DNA from: Microbispora sp. H13382
GTDB lineage: Bacteria; Actinomycetota; Actinomycetes; Streptosporangiales; Streptosporangiaceae
DNA: 64,000 nucleotides
Assembly: GCF_014161445.1 (NCBI RefSeq)
Contig: NZ_JABBXA010000024.1
Coordinates: forward strand, 62,001-126,000
Direction: 5' to 3'
Shown: in pieces, positions 17,896 to 26,755 of the stretch
Layout of the letters: each line of letters begins with the position of its first letter
Position numbering within the stretch: the stretch's first letter is position 1
Position numbers and translations under genes: made by a program
The notes under the pieces: generated by a model
What the model was told of the DNA's origin: nothing
Database searches by the model: none
What the model saw: only the letters and a program-made list of their open reading frames with translations

Positions 17896-18392
17896 GTGGC
17901 GTCACCCGCCGTGGCCTGCGCGGCGGCCGTGAGGTCGGCGACCAGGCGCTGGGCGGTGTCCCGGTCGAGGCCGCCGACCTTGATCGGGCCGGCCGCGGAG
18001 GCGGTCGTGACGGTGACGTTGGCCAGGCGGAAGAGCTGCTCCAGCGGGCCGCGCTCGCTGTCCACGGTCTGGATGCGGGAGACGGGGGCGATGCGCCACT
18101 CCTGCTTGAACCAGCCCGACTGCGTGAAGACGGCCGCGGAAGTGGCCTCCCAGCGGTGCACCCGATAGCGCCACTGCGGCATCACCGTGACGTGCGCCAC
18201 CGCGACGACGGCGGTGACGACGAGAGCGGCCACGTGCGTGGTGACGGGCAGGGCGTTCTCGTCGTCCATCACGAGCCAGAACACCTGGGCCGCGATGACG
18301 ACGAGCCAGCCGAGGGCGGCCCGGGCGGCCCAGTACCAGACGGCGGTACGGCTCACCCGGTGCTGGGGGGATCGGAGGGTCGGGGTGTCCAC
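17892..18392 (-). CDS. Bacterial PH-domain membrane protein (YdbS-like)
   Basis: A 166-residue protein with two membrane helices (about 20-40 and 50-75) followed by one bacterial PH domain (YRVHRWEATSAAVFTQSGWFKQEW, then ISRIQTVDSERGPLEQLFRLANV). This is the usual small partner of the larger YdbT-like protein encoded immediately downstream, with which it shares a GTGA overlap. The start is GTG 18392 with a weak upstream ribosome site. No substrate or pathway can be assigned. Confidence 0.85.
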   Translation of the reverse strand: MDTPTLRSPQHRVSRTAVWYWAARAALGWLVVIAAQVFWLVMDDENALPVTTHVAALVVTAVVAVAHVTVMPQWRYRVHRWEATSAAVFTQSGWFKQEWRIAPVSRIQTVDSERGPLEQLFRLANVTVTTASAAGPIKVGGLDRDTAQRLVADLTAAAQATAGDAT

Positions 18393-18488
18393 GTCCCAAC
18401 TCTGCCCGATCGCCCGCGTTCCGGCGTAGTGGAGCCGATCCTGTCCTTCTCAGGACAAATGTCATGCCCCCGGGCGTCGTACGGCGGA

Positions 18489-19328
18489 TCAGAGGGCGGA
18501 CAGGAGCTTGTGGACGTGGGAGAGCGGGTCGGCGCCCACCGGGCGGACGGCGACCGTGGTGACGCCCGCCTCCCACAGTGCCCTGACCTGCGCGGACGCC
18601 TCCTCCGGCGAGCCCGTCGCCATGACGACCTCCTCGGGCGGCACCTGCAGGAACGCCGCCTGCTCCTCCGCCGCGGGCCGCATGGCCTCCCGTGCGCCGT
18701 CGCCGACGTAGAGGTGGACGAACGCCACCACTTCGTGATCGCCGGTCGCGCCGATCCGCTCGATGGTCGACCGCACCCGCTCCGGGCCGAGGCCCTCGGG
18801 AAGGATCGTGCCCTCGGCCACCCGCCCCGACAGGGCCAGCGAGCGCGGGCTCACCACTCCGGCGAGGACCGGCGGCGGCTCGGCCGGCGGGTGGACGAGG
18901 CGGACGCCGTCCAGGCGCACCTCGCGTCCGTGCAGGGTGACGGTCTCGCCGCGCAGCAGCGCCCGTACGGACGTGATCGTCTCCTCCAGCAGCGACAGCG
19001 GGGACGAGGCGGCTGCGCCCACCTGGCGCATCCACGCCTGCACGCCGTGCCCGATGCCGGCGGCCAGCCGCCCGGGGTGCAGGCGGGCCAGGTTGGCCAG
19101 CTCCATCGCCAGCAGCATCGGATTGCGCAGGGGCGCCGGGGTGATGCCGATGCCCACGCGCAGGCGTGAGGTCGCGGCCAGTGCCGTGGCGGCCGAGGAG
19201 ATCCCGCCCGTCCAGCCGAGGTCCTCCACCACCCACAGGTCGGAGACCGCCGTGCCGTCGAGTTCCCCGGCGAACGCCGGGAGCGACTCCGGTGGCAGGT
19301 CGCGGTCGAAGACGACTCCAAGCCTCAC
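18489..19328 (-). CDS. LLM class flavin-dependent oxidoreductase
   Basis: Luciferase-like monooxygenase-fold protein of 279 residues, probably using coenzyme F420 or FMN as is usual for this class in actinomycetes. Recognisable elements are the first strand RLGVVFDRDLP, SRLRVGIGITPAPLRNP, LHPGRLAAGIGHGVQAWM and the C-terminal EAGVTTVAVRPVGADPL. No substrate can be named. GTG 19328 is preceded by GGAGGG. It is a single gene, followed at about 100 bp by the PH-domain pair on the same strand. Confidence 0.85.
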   Translation of the reverse strand: MRLGVVFDRDLPPESLPAFAGELDGTAVSDLWVVEDLGWTGGISSAATALAATSRLRVGIGITPAPLRNPMLLAMELANLARLHPGRLAAGIGHGVQAWMRQVGAAASSPLSLLEETITSVRALLRGETVTLHGREVRLDGVRLVHPPAEPPPVLAGVVSPRSLALSGRVAEGTILPEGLGPERVRSTIERIGATGDHEVVAFVHLYVGDGAREAMRPAAEEQAAFLQVPPEEVVMATGSPEEASAQVRALWEAGVTTVAVRPVGADPLSHVHKLLSAL

Positions 19329-19506
19329 GGACGGCCCTCCAGTTTCAGGCGAGATCGGCTCTGCGGCTTTCCGAGTATCCAGGACCCGGGGACGCGCCGC
19401 ACACGGGGGCCGCGAAGGCCGGACGGCGGAGGAGATGAGTGGTGCGGGGGAGGGCCGGGCCCGGACAGGGCCGGGCCCGGATCACGGCGTCACCGCGGAC
19501 AGCGGA

Positions 19507-19632
19507 TCACTCGCCCTCGGCGGGGCGGTTGGCCTTCTTGGCCTGCTTGGCCGAGCGGGCTTCCTTGATGGCCGTCCTCTTCGCCTTGCCGGTGGACTTC
19601 ACCGGCTTCTTCTTCTGAGCGTCGTCAGCCAT
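19507..19632 (-). CDS. Small lysine-rich basic protein (41 residues)
   Basis: A complete 41-codon gene: ATG 19632 is preceded by a GGGGGA ribosome site and codon thirds are almost all G or C. The product starts MADDAQKKKPVKSTGKAKRT and continues with alternating Ala/Lys to NRPAEGE. With about one third Lys or Arg and no hydrophobic core it should be a soluble, probably disordered, nucleic-acid-binding or ribosome-associated protein. I recognise no named family. It lies between the LLM oxidoreductase and the Baeyer-Villiger monooxygenase genes and is not obviously tied to either. Confidence 0.6.
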   Translation of the reverse strand: MADDAQKKKPVKSTGKAKRTAIKEARSAKQAKKANRPAEGE

Positions 19633-19766
19633 GATTCCCCCGAATGTACGAGGATGCGCCTAATGTGCGCATCTGTGGGGGTTGATACCCAAGAGGGGCG
19701 TGTGCCATCCGGCCTGCCGCCTCGCACCGGCGAGTCACGCTTCCCGGGTGCGATGTCCTGTCGGGC

Positions 19767-21743
19767 TCACGCCGATGTGCGCGGTCCGGGACGTGGGACC
19801 CTGCGGTACGCCTCGGGGTCGACCTCGCGGGTCGCGTTCCAGTAGGCGAGCAGCGGGAACGGCCAGCACTGCGACACGCGTCCCCTGCTGTTCTTGTACC
19901 AGCTGCTGACCTCGGCCGCGCCCCAGACCACTCGCTTGTTCTCGGCGTCGACGGCGTCGTTGTAGCTCAGGTAGGCGTCCTCGCGGCAGTCGAGGGCCGC
20001 GTCGCCGTCGCGCACCAGCCTCTCGACGACCTTGACGATGTATTCCATGGAGAGCTCCGTGAACAGCACGGTGCTCCCGTTCAGGACGTGGTTCGTGTTG
20101 GGGCCGTAGAGGAGGAACAGGTTGGGGAAGTGCGGGATGGTGACGCCGAGATACGCCCGCGCGTCGCCGTCCCAGAAGTCCTGGAGGTCCCGCTTCCCGG
20201 TGCCGGTGACCCGCATCGTCGACAGGAACTCCGAGGCGCTGAAGCCGGTGCTGTAGACGATGACGTCGAGCTCGTGCAGGGTTCCGTCCTCGGTGCGGAT
20301 CCCGTTCGCCGTGAACTCCCGGATCCGGTCCGTCACGAGGGCGACGTCGTCCCGCTTGAGGGTCCGGGCCCAGCTCCCGTTGTCCCGCAGCAACCGCTTC
20401 GCGCCCGGCGGGTATGTCGGGATCACCCGGTCGAGCAGGTCCGGCCGGTCGGCGTACTGCGCGGCGAGATGCTCGGTCAGGGCCACGCGCAGGACCTCGT
20501 TCTGCGCGGAGACCGAGCCCTCCTTGGTCCACTCGGGATCGACCTCGGCGAAGCGGCGACGCCCCTCCACCGACGTCCAGAACTGGAAGAACCGGTACCA
20601 CTGCGCGTAGTACGGCACATTGCGGAAGAGCCAGATGAGCTCCTCCTCGATCTCGTCCACGTACCGCGGGGTCGGCAGCGTCCAGGGAGGGTTGCGCTGG
20701 AAGACGGTCAGGTGCTCCACCTGCTCGGCGATCGCCGGGACGACCTGGAAGCCGGACGCGCCGGTGCCGATGACGCCCACGCGCAGACCCGTCAGGTCCA
20801 CGTCGTGACGCCACCGTGCGGTGTGCCAGGTCTCGCCCCGGAAAAGCTCCTGGCCCTCGAACCTCGGTACCAGCGGCTGGTTGAGCTGCCCCACGGCGCT
20901 GACGACTGCGTCGAAGACCTCGGTGGCCTCCGCCCCGTCGCCTGTGCGGTATCGCACCCGCCAGTTCGCGTCCGGCTCCTGGAAGCCGAGCGCGACGACA
21001 TGCGTCGAGAGCCGCAGGTGCGGGGCGAGGCCCGCGTCCTCGGCGAACTTCACGAGGTAGGCCTGGATGGACTCTCGGCTCGAGAAGTAGCACGGCCAGT
21101 CCGGCTTCTGCGCGAACGAGTAGCTGTAGGCGTAGTTGTGCGTGTCGAGCCGGCAACCCGGATAGGTGTTCTCGTACCAGGTCCCGCCGACGTCCGGGTT
21201 CTTGTCGAAGACCACGACCTCCACCCCGGCCTGCCTCAGCCGGTGGGCGGCGACGAGCCCGGACAGACCGGCGCCGATGACGGCGACGCGGAAGTCGCGC
21301 TCGGGATCGAGGTCCTTCAGCACCCAGCCGGGCGCGCCGCTGTCGTGTGGGATGTCGAGTTCGTGCGCCAGCAGGGGAAGGTAGGACTCGTCCGCCCCGT
21401 GGGAGATGAAGTCCAGCAGCCGGGTGAGCCGGGCCGGATCCGGCTCGGGGCCCGTCGCGAACCCCGAGTCGCGGAAACGTCGCAGCCCGTCGAGGCAGAG
21501 AGCGCGCGCCCACCGCTGCCGCTCCTCGTCGAGGCCGCCTTGGTGAAGGGCCCCCGCAGGCGGGATCACCGAGTCGGGGCGCAGGGCGGGATCGATGAAC
21601 GCGTCGTCGTCCAGGATCTGCGCCAGCGTGGTGAGGAGGGCGGGAAGGTCGGCGGTCGCGACCGCGCTTTCGAGTCTCTCGTCGCTCCACTCGGCGTGGT
21701 CGGGCACCGGTGCGGTGACCCGGTCGACGGCAGCCTGGTCCAT
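19767..21743 (-). CDS. Flavin Baeyer-Villiger monooxygenase (HAPMO-like)
   Basis: Type I Baeyer-Villiger monooxygenase of 658 residues that would insert oxygen next to a ketone using FAD and NADPH. It has an extra N-terminal domain of about 145 residues, as in 4-hydroxyacetophenone monooxygenase. An FAD Rossmann motif GAGLSG is at 157-162, the BVMO fingerprint FRGETWHTARW at 301-311 and the NADPH-binding GTGASG at 326-331. The second half continues to a WPFPLLAYW-type end. It is the last gene of the aromatic catabolic run and has its own good ribosome site (GAAGGA). In that context it may trim a ketone side chain before ring hydroxylation. Confidence 0.9.
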   Translation of the reverse strand: MDQAAVDRVTAPVPDHAEWSDERLESAVATADLPALLTTLAQILDDDAFIDPALRPDSVIPPAGALHQGGLDEERQRWARALCLDGLRRFRDSGFATGPEPDPARLTRLLDFISHGADESYLPLLAHELDIPHDSGAPGWVLKDLDPERDFRVAVIGAGLSGLVAAHRLRQAGVEVVVFDKNPDVGGTWYENTYPGCRLDTHNYAYSYSFAQKPDWPCYFSSRESIQAYLVKFAEDAGLAPHLRLSTHVVALGFQEPDANWRVRYRTGDGAEATEVFDAVVSAVGQLNQPLVPRFEGQELFRGETWHTARWRHDVDLTGLRVGVIGTGASGFQVVPAIAEQVEHLTVFQRNPPWTLPTPRYVDEIEEELIWLFRNVPYYAQWYRFFQFWTSVEGRRRFAEVDPEWTKEGSVSAQNEVLRVALTEHLAAQYADRPDLLDRVIPTYPPGAKRLLRDNGSWARTLKRDDVALVTDRIREFTANGIRTEDGTLHELDVIVYSTGFSASEFLSTMRVTGTGKRDLQDFWDGDARAYLGVTIPHFPNLFLLYGPNTNHVLNGSTVLFTELSMEYIVKVVERLVRDGDAALDCREDAYLSYNDAVDAENKRVVWGAAEVSSWYKNSRGRVSQCWPFPLLAYWNATREVDPEAYRRVPRPGPRTSA

Positions 21744-21848
21744 GGTGAGTCCTTCGGTGGGTGGGAGGAGGTCAGGGGAGGCCGGACCGGCGCCCTTTCC
21801 GGGGCGGGGGCGGGGCGGGGTCAGCGCGGGACGGTCAGCTCGGGACGG

Positions 21849-23444
21849 TCAGCTCGGGATCGGGGGCTGGAGCCGCTCCTGGTGACGTCGCCAGGCGTCG
21901 GAGAGCCACGGGACGTATTCCCCGAGGGCCGCGAACGCCTCGGACTCCCGGCCGGCGGGTGCGGCGGCCGCCACGTACCGGTCGGGGCGGACGAGGAGCG
22001 TCACCGGCTCGGCGAAGGAGCGGGAGCGGTCCGCCACGACGATCCGGCCGTCCGCCGCGCCGGGGGTCGCGCCGGGGGTCGCGTCGAGGGGGACGACCTC
22101 GATGCCCGCGCCCGCGGTGAACCGCAGCGCGTTCCACCCCGTGCCGAGCACCGTGTCCAGCGGTGCGGTCTCGCCCCCGGGCAGGAGGACCGCCGGCTGG
22201 GAGAGGGCACGGCCGACGACGCCGGCGACGGGCTTGGGCAGCCCGCCGGGGACCGGGGCGACGCAGCCGCCGGTGAAGTGCGGCTGCCTGAGGAACTTCA
22301 TCGCCGTGATCCAGCTCTTCAGCGACGGCACCAGACCGGTGCCGCGCAGCAGCAGGTCGCGCGTCAGGGTGACCTTCGCATCCGTGCTCATGACGATCTG
22401 CCCGATCCGCCGCGACAGCTTGACCATCTGCTCGGCGTGGGGGCGCCGCTCGGTCTCGTACGTCGCTACCAGCGCGTCCGTCCCGGTGCCGTGGACGGCG
22501 GCGGCGATCTTCCAGGCGAGGTTGGCGGCGTCGCGGATGCCGGCGTTCATCCCCTGTCCCGCGAACGGCGGCATCATGTGGGCGGCGTCGCCGGCGAGCA
22601 GAACGCGGCCCTGGCGGTAGCGCAGCGCGACGCGCTGGTGCGCGACGTAGACCCTCGCCCGCCGGATGTCCTCGGGGGCGATGCGGCGGTGCAGGTACGG
22701 CTCGACGAGCGTCGCCACCATGTCGGGGGTGGTCACCTGCTCGGCGGTCTCACCGGGCAGGAGCATGAACTCGAACCGGCAGCGTCCCTTGACGCCCGGG
22801 ACGACCACGGCGGGCCGGGTGCCGTTGCAGTGGAACTCGGCGAACCTCTCGTGCTCGCCGGTGCCCAGCAGGTCGACGACGATCCACTCCTCGACCTGCG
22901 TGGAGCCCTCCATCGGAATGCCCAGCTGGCACCTGACGGGACTGCGCCCGCCGTCGCAGGCGATGAGCCATCTGGATCGCACGACCGTCCTGCCCTGCGG
23001 GCCCAGGACCGTCGTCTCCACGTGGTCGCCGGCGTCCCGCACGGAGAAGGCCTCCGTCTCGAAGCGGAGCGTGACACGGTCGCGCCCGCGGACGGCGTCG
23101 AGCAGCAGCTCCTCCAGCACCGGCTGGTCGAACTGGGATTTGCCCGGCTGCCCGAGCCGGGAGCTCGCCGGGCGGACCTCGGCCAGCAGCCGCCCGTCCC
23201 GGCCGAAATAACGCGCTCCGGTGTCCAGCAGCGTCTCCGGCCTCAGCCGGTCCATGATGCCGATCTGCTGCATCACCCGCAGTGTCTCGTCCGCGACGCT
23301 GATCGCCCGCGGCTCGTCGCAGGTGCCCGGGTTCTTCTCCACGACCACGACGCGCACGCCGTGGTCGGCGAGGAGGGCTGCGGCGGTCAGCCCGGTGGGC
23401 CCGGCCCCGACGATCAGGACATCGGTGTCCATGACAGGGTGCAT
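21849..23444 (-). CDS. FAD-dependent aromatic hydroxylase (first of two MhpA-like)
   Basis: Single-component flavoprotein monooxygenase of 531 residues, PHBH/MhpA superfamily, expected to hydroxylate a phenolic ring with NAD(P)H and O2. Motifs are the dinucleotide-binding GAGPTG at 13-18, the DG motif CDGGRS at 163-168 and the second FAD motif GDAAHMMPPFAGQG at 285-298. The C-terminal thioredoxin-like region is shortened and divergent. ATG 23444 has GGAAGG upstream; ATG 23432 is an alternative. It lies between the FAH-family and BVMO genes in the same operon direction. The second, clearly different hydroxylase upstream suggests two successive hydroxylations or two substrates. Confidence 0.88.
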   Translation of the reverse strand: MHPVMDTDVLIVGAGPTGLTAAALLADHGVRVVVVEKNPGTCDEPRAISVADETLRVMQQIGIMDRLRPETLLDTGARYFGRDGRLLAEVRPASSRLGQPGKSQFDQPVLEELLLDAVRGRDRVTLRFETEAFSVRDAGDHVETTVLGPQGRTVVRSRWLIACDGGRSPVRCQLGIPMEGSTQVEEWIVVDLLGTGEHERFAEFHCNGTRPAVVVPGVKGRCRFEFMLLPGETAEQVTTPDMVATLVEPYLHRRIAPEDIRRARVYVAHQRVALRYRQGRVLLAGDAAHMMPPFAGQGMNAGIRDAANLAWKIAAAVHGTGTDALVATYETERRPHAEQMVKLSRRIGQIVMSTDAKVTLTRDLLLRGTGLVPSLKSWITAMKFLRQPHFTGGCVAPVPGGLPKPVAGVVGRALSQPAVLLPGGETAPLDTVLGTGWNALRFTAGAGIEVVPLDATPGATPGAADGRIVVADRSRSFAEPVTLLVRPDRYVAAAAPAGRESEAFAALGEYVPWLSDAWRRHQERLQPPIPS

Positions 23445-23486
23445 CGACTGTCTACCTTCCGACGCTGGATTCCGGGTCGACTGGCC

Positions 23487-24338
23487 TCAGCGCTCGCGCC
23501 GGACGGTGTTGCGCAGGACTCCGAGACCGGTGATCTCCACCTCGACCACGTCGCCCTCGGAGAGCAGGCCCTGCGGGTCCATGAACATGCCGACCCCGCC
23601 CGGCGTGCCGGTGACGACCACGTCGCCGGGAGCCAGCCGGGTGAACCCCGTGACGTGCGCGATCAGCTCGGGGATGCCGAAGTACAGGTCTCCGACGGAG
23701 GCCTTCTGGCGCACGTCGCCGTTGACCCTCGTCTCCAGCACGAGCTCGTCGACGTTCCCGAGGTCCGCGGCGGACACGAGATAGGGCCCGAACGCGCCCG
23801 TTCCCGGGAAGTTCTTGCCCGGGATCCACTGGCTCGTGGCGCGCTGCCAGTCACGGGCGGTGAAGTCGTTGTAGACGGCGTATCCGGCGATGTGGTCCCA
23901 GGCGTCGGCCTCACCGACGTGGAAGGCCTCCTTGCCGATCACCAGCGCCAGCTCGCCCTCGTAGTCGAACTGGGTGGTCGACGCGGGCATCAGCGCGGGC
24001 CGCAGGTGACCGATCTGGGTGTCCGCGAAGCGGGTGAAGACCGTGGGGGCCTTCTGCTCGGTGCGGCCCGTCTCCTGCTGGTGGCTGCGGTAGTTGACGC
24101 CGATGCAGATGATCTTCGACGGGTTGGTGATCGCAGGGAGGAACTCGATCTCGGCCTCCGGCCGAGCCGGCGCGTCCAGGTAGCGGTCCCCGACCTGGCC
24201 GAAGACGCCCGAGACCACGGCGTCGCGCAGATCGGCCGCGAGGCCGAGCCCGGAGGGGCCGAGGTCGTAGGCGGTCCCTGCGACGATCACTCCCCAGGTG
24301 GGCGATCCGTCGGGGGCGGAGAAGCTGGCGTGGTGCAT
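23487..24338 (-). CDS. Fumarylacetoacetate hydrolase family protein
   Basis: FAH-superfamily protein of 283 residues, metal-dependent C-C hydrolase or isomerase acting on acylpyruvate-like ring-cleavage products. The core begins at IICIGVNYRSHQQETG (about residue 75) and contains the metal-site region FDYEGELALVIGK (about 124) and AGYAVYNDFTARDWQ, ending with PGDVVVTGTPGGVGMF. Acylpyruvase, oxaloacetate decarboxylase or HHDD isomerase activity cannot be told apart by eye. In the operon it offers a hydrolytic alternative to the hydratase/aldolase branch. ATG 24338 has GAAGGA upstream, the same CACCGAAGGA leader as the BVMO gene. Confidence 0.88.
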   Translation of the reverse strand: MHHASFSAPDGSPTWGVIVAGTAYDLGPSGLGLAADLRDAVVSGVFGQVGDRYLDAPARPEAEIEFLPAITNPSKIICIGVNYRSHQQETGRTEQKAPTVFTRFADTQIGHLRPALMPASTTQFDYEGELALVIGKEAFHVGEADAWDHIAGYAVYNDFTARDWQRATSQWIPGKNFPGTGAFGPYLVSAADLGNVDELVLETRVNGDVRQKASVGDLYFGIPELIAHVTGFTRLAPGDVVVTGTPGGVGMFMDPQGLLSEGDVVEVEITGLGVLRNTVRRER

Positions 24339-24395
24339 GGGTGTTCCTTCGGTGGGGCGTTGGTGATGAGAGAGGCGATCCGCGGGGGACGCGCG

Positions 24396-26033
24396 TCAGG
24401 CCACGTACGAAATGGCGTCGAGCAGCTTCTCTGTGGTCGGGTCGGCCTCGACGGCCAGGCACTCGGCCGCGATCACGCGGTCGGGGCGGAGGAAGAGAAC
24501 CGAGTAGGGCTTGTCGTCGAACCACTTCTTGACCCGGCCCAGGGCGTCGCCGATGACCGTGACGCCAGGGGAGGCGTTGGCGGCCGTCCACTCGCGCTGC
24601 ACCTCGGGCACCACCTGGACGAAGGCCGCACCGAGACGTTCGAGCGCCTCGACGGACTTCTCGGACAGGATCCGGCGCGGGTCGTTGTTCCAGGTCAGGA
24701 CGGCCCACCGCAGGCCGATGACGTCGTCGAGCAGTTTCACCGCTCCGTCGGGCGCGGACACCTTCGGCTGGATGAACAGCCTGCCCGCCGAGCGGTTCAC
24801 GCCGTGCGCCGGGAGGATCGACCTCGACTTGTGGACCTCGGTCCGCACCACGGCGCCGCGGGTGTAGGTCGGCATCGGCTTGAAGCGCATCGAGGCGACG
24901 TAGCGCTTCACCGGCGGGAGATAGTCGACCGCGGTCCCGACGACGGTGCGGGCCACCTCGCGCAGCCGGCCGCGGGAGGCGAAGGCCTTGCCCATGCCGA
25001 CCGACAGTTCGACCATGCCGCGCACGTGGTCACGGCGCTCGATCTCGTAGGTGTCGAGCAGCGCGGGCGACGAGGTGCCCTCCAGCACCGCGGCGAGCTT
25101 CCAGCCGAGGTTCACGGCGTCGCGGATGCAGGAGTTCCAGCCCTGGCCGGCGTTCACGGGCATGACGTGCGCCGCGTCGCCCGCGATGAAGACGCGGCCA
25201 CGACGGAAGGCCGAGGCGATCCGCGCGTTGTGGGTGTAAACCCGCCTGCGGATGATGTTGAGCCGTTCGGGGCTGCGCACGTGGTCGGCGAGCAGGCCGC
25301 GCACGAAGGCGTCCGACTCGGCCAGCTCGTTGTCCTCGTCGTCGCCGAGCATGAACTCCCAGCGGCGGATGCCGTGCGGCAGCCCGAAGGTGGCCCAGCT
25401 TCGTACGGGATCGGCTCCGAAGATCGCGTTCGGGGTGCCGAGCGGGTCGTCGGCGACGTCGATGACGAGGCAGCGGTCGGGCAGCGTGACGCCCTCGAAG
25501 TTGGCGCCCAGCCAATCCCTGGTGAACGAGCGGCCACCCTCCGCGCCGACCATGTATTCGGCCGTGACCCGGGTGACCTCGCCGGAGTCGACGTCCTGGA
25601 TCGTGCAGACGACCTGCTCGGCGGTCTGCTCGATCTTGAGGAGCTCGTGTCCGAGCCGCACGTCGACGTGCGGGAAGCGGTCGAGACCGGTGAGCAGCGC
25701 CCGGTCGACGAGGGGCTGGATGAAGCCGTTGCGGCGCGACCAGCCGAACTCGTCGGTCTGCGGCGCCATCTCGGCGATGACCTTGCCCTGGGCGTTGACC
25801 GCCCGCACCATGTGGTGCGGGACGGTGTGCGGGAGGACCTTGTCGACGAGGTCGATGGCCTGCATCGAGCGCAGGGCCTCGTCGTCGATGCCGATCGCAC
25901 GCGGGTAGTCGATGAGATCGTGGAGCCGCTCGATGATCAGCGTTCGCACGCCGTAACGCCCGAGCAGGTTGGACAGCGTCAGGCCCGTCGGGCCGGCCCC
26001 GACGATGACGACCTGGTAATCAGCGGCACTCAT
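24396..26033 (-). CDS. mhpA: 3-(3-hydroxyphenyl)propionate hydroxylase-like flavin monooxygenase
   Basis: Flavoprotein hydroxylase of 545 residues, the closer match of the two in this island to MhpA, which converts 3-(3-hydroxyphenyl)propionate to the 2,3-dihydroxy compound. FAD motif GAGPTG at 12-17, DG-type motif AEGGRS at about 164-169, GDAAHVMPVNAGQG at 285-298 and a C-terminal domain ending LFLRPDRVIAAECLA as in MhpA-type enzymes. ATG 26033 overlaps the upstream aldolase stop (ATGA). Its product would be the substrate of the MhpB-type dioxygenase encoded at the head of this operon. The exact substrate is inferred from the gene set. Confidence 0.87.
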   Translation of the reverse strand: MSAADYQVVIVGAGPTGLTLSNLLGRYGVRTLIIERLHDLIDYPRAIGIDDEALRSMQAIDLVDKVLPHTVPHHMVRAVNAQGKVIAEMAPQTDEFGWSRRNGFIQPLVDRALLTGLDRFPHVDVRLGHELLKIEQTAEQVVCTIQDVDSGEVTRVTAEYMVGAEGGRSFTRDWLGANFEGVTLPDRCLVIDVADDPLGTPNAIFGADPVRSWATFGLPHGIRRWEFMLGDDEDNELAESDAFVRGLLADHVRSPERLNIIRRRVYTHNARIASAFRRGRVFIAGDAAHVMPVNAGQGWNSCIRDAVNLGWKLAAVLEGTSSPALLDTYEIERRDHVRGMVELSVGMGKAFASRGRLREVARTVVGTAVDYLPPVKRYVASMRFKPMPTYTRGAVVRTEVHKSRSILPAHGVNRSAGRLFIQPKVSAPDGAVKLLDDVIGLRWAVLTWNNDPRRILSEKSVEALERLGAAFVQVVPEVQREWTAANASPGVTVIGDALGRVKKWFDDKPYSVLFLRPDRVIAAECLAVEADPTTEKLLDAISYVA

Positions 26034-26755
26034 GCTCGATAACTCCCGATAAGAAGCTGTGTTGCCCGGGCCACGAGGCCCACGTCGCTGCCGAGCCCGA
26101 CGAAGTCGGCCTGCCCGGAGCCGGTCATGCGGCGGGCGTACTCGCCCGAGACGCAGAAGATGCCGACGTCGACGCCGGCCTCGCGGGCGGCGGCGACGAC
26201 GAGGTCGATGGCGTCCTTGACCGGGCCGTCCTCCCAGTCCAGACGCGGCGGGTGGCCCATCGTGAGGGCCAGGTCGGCGGGGCCGATGTAGACACCGTCG
26301 AGGCCGGCGACGGTGAGGATCTCGCGTCGCCGCTCGACCCCGAGGGCCGACTCGATCTGGACGTACGCGCGCACGCTCGCGTTGGCCGAGGCGCACATGT
26401 CCGGCCCCTGGTAGAGCCCGGGGCGCTGCGGACCGAGGCTCCTGGCTCCGACCGGCGCGAACTTCGTCGCGGCCACCAGGGCGCGGGCCTGCTCGGCGCT
26501 CTCGACGCAGGGGGCGATGATCCCTCCCGCGCCCGCGTCGAGGACTGCGCCGATGACGCCCGAGTCGATGCCCGGCACCCGCACCAGCGTGCGGCTCAGG
26601 GAGCCGGGCACCGAGCGGATGATCCGGGTCGCCGAGCCGAGGTCGTGCTCACCGTGCTGCATGTCCACGACCACGCCGGTGAACCCGCCGGCCACCGCGT
26701 GCTCGGCGATCAGCTGCGATCCGACGCTCAGGTGCAGGAACGCGGGCGCGCTCAC
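26030..26755 (-). CDS. HpcH/HpaI-family class II aldolase
   Basis: Metal-dependent pyruvate aldolase of 241 residues of the HpcH/HpaI/citrate-lyase-beta type. Recognisable are FTGVVVDMQHGEHD, the VRVPGIDSGVIGAVLDAGAGGIIAPCVES barrel segment (about 57-85), VRAYVQIESALGV with the metal-binding Glu, and GVYIGPADLALTMG. It would split 4-hydroxy-2-oxovalerate into pyruvate and acetaldehyde, replacing the unrelated MhpE aldolase of the classical pathway. GTG 26755 overlaps the preceding NTF2-like stop (GTGA) and its own stop overlaps the hydroxylase start. No acetaldehyde dehydrogenase (MhpF) partner is present in the window. Confidence 0.88.
   Translation of the reverse strand: MSAPAFLHLSVGSQLIAEHAVAGGFTGVVVDMQHGEHDLGSATRIIRSVPGSLSRTLVRVPGIDSGVIGAVLDAGAGGIIAPCVESAEQARALVAATKFAPVGARSLGPQRPGLYQGPDMCASANASVRAYVQIESALGVERRREILTVAGLDGVYIGPADLALTMGHPPRLDWEDGPVKDAIDLVVAAAREAGVDVGIFCVSGEYARRMTGSGQADFVGLGSDVGLVARATQLLIGSYRA

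Noticed and set aside
20088-26042. A 1984-codon open frame on the plus strand opposite the aromatic operon
   Set aside because: It is the antisense shadow of several high-GC genes: the minus strand carries recognisable enzymes with ATGA overlaps, while the plus-strand product is an Arg/Gly/Asp/Val-rich low-complexity sequence with no domain.
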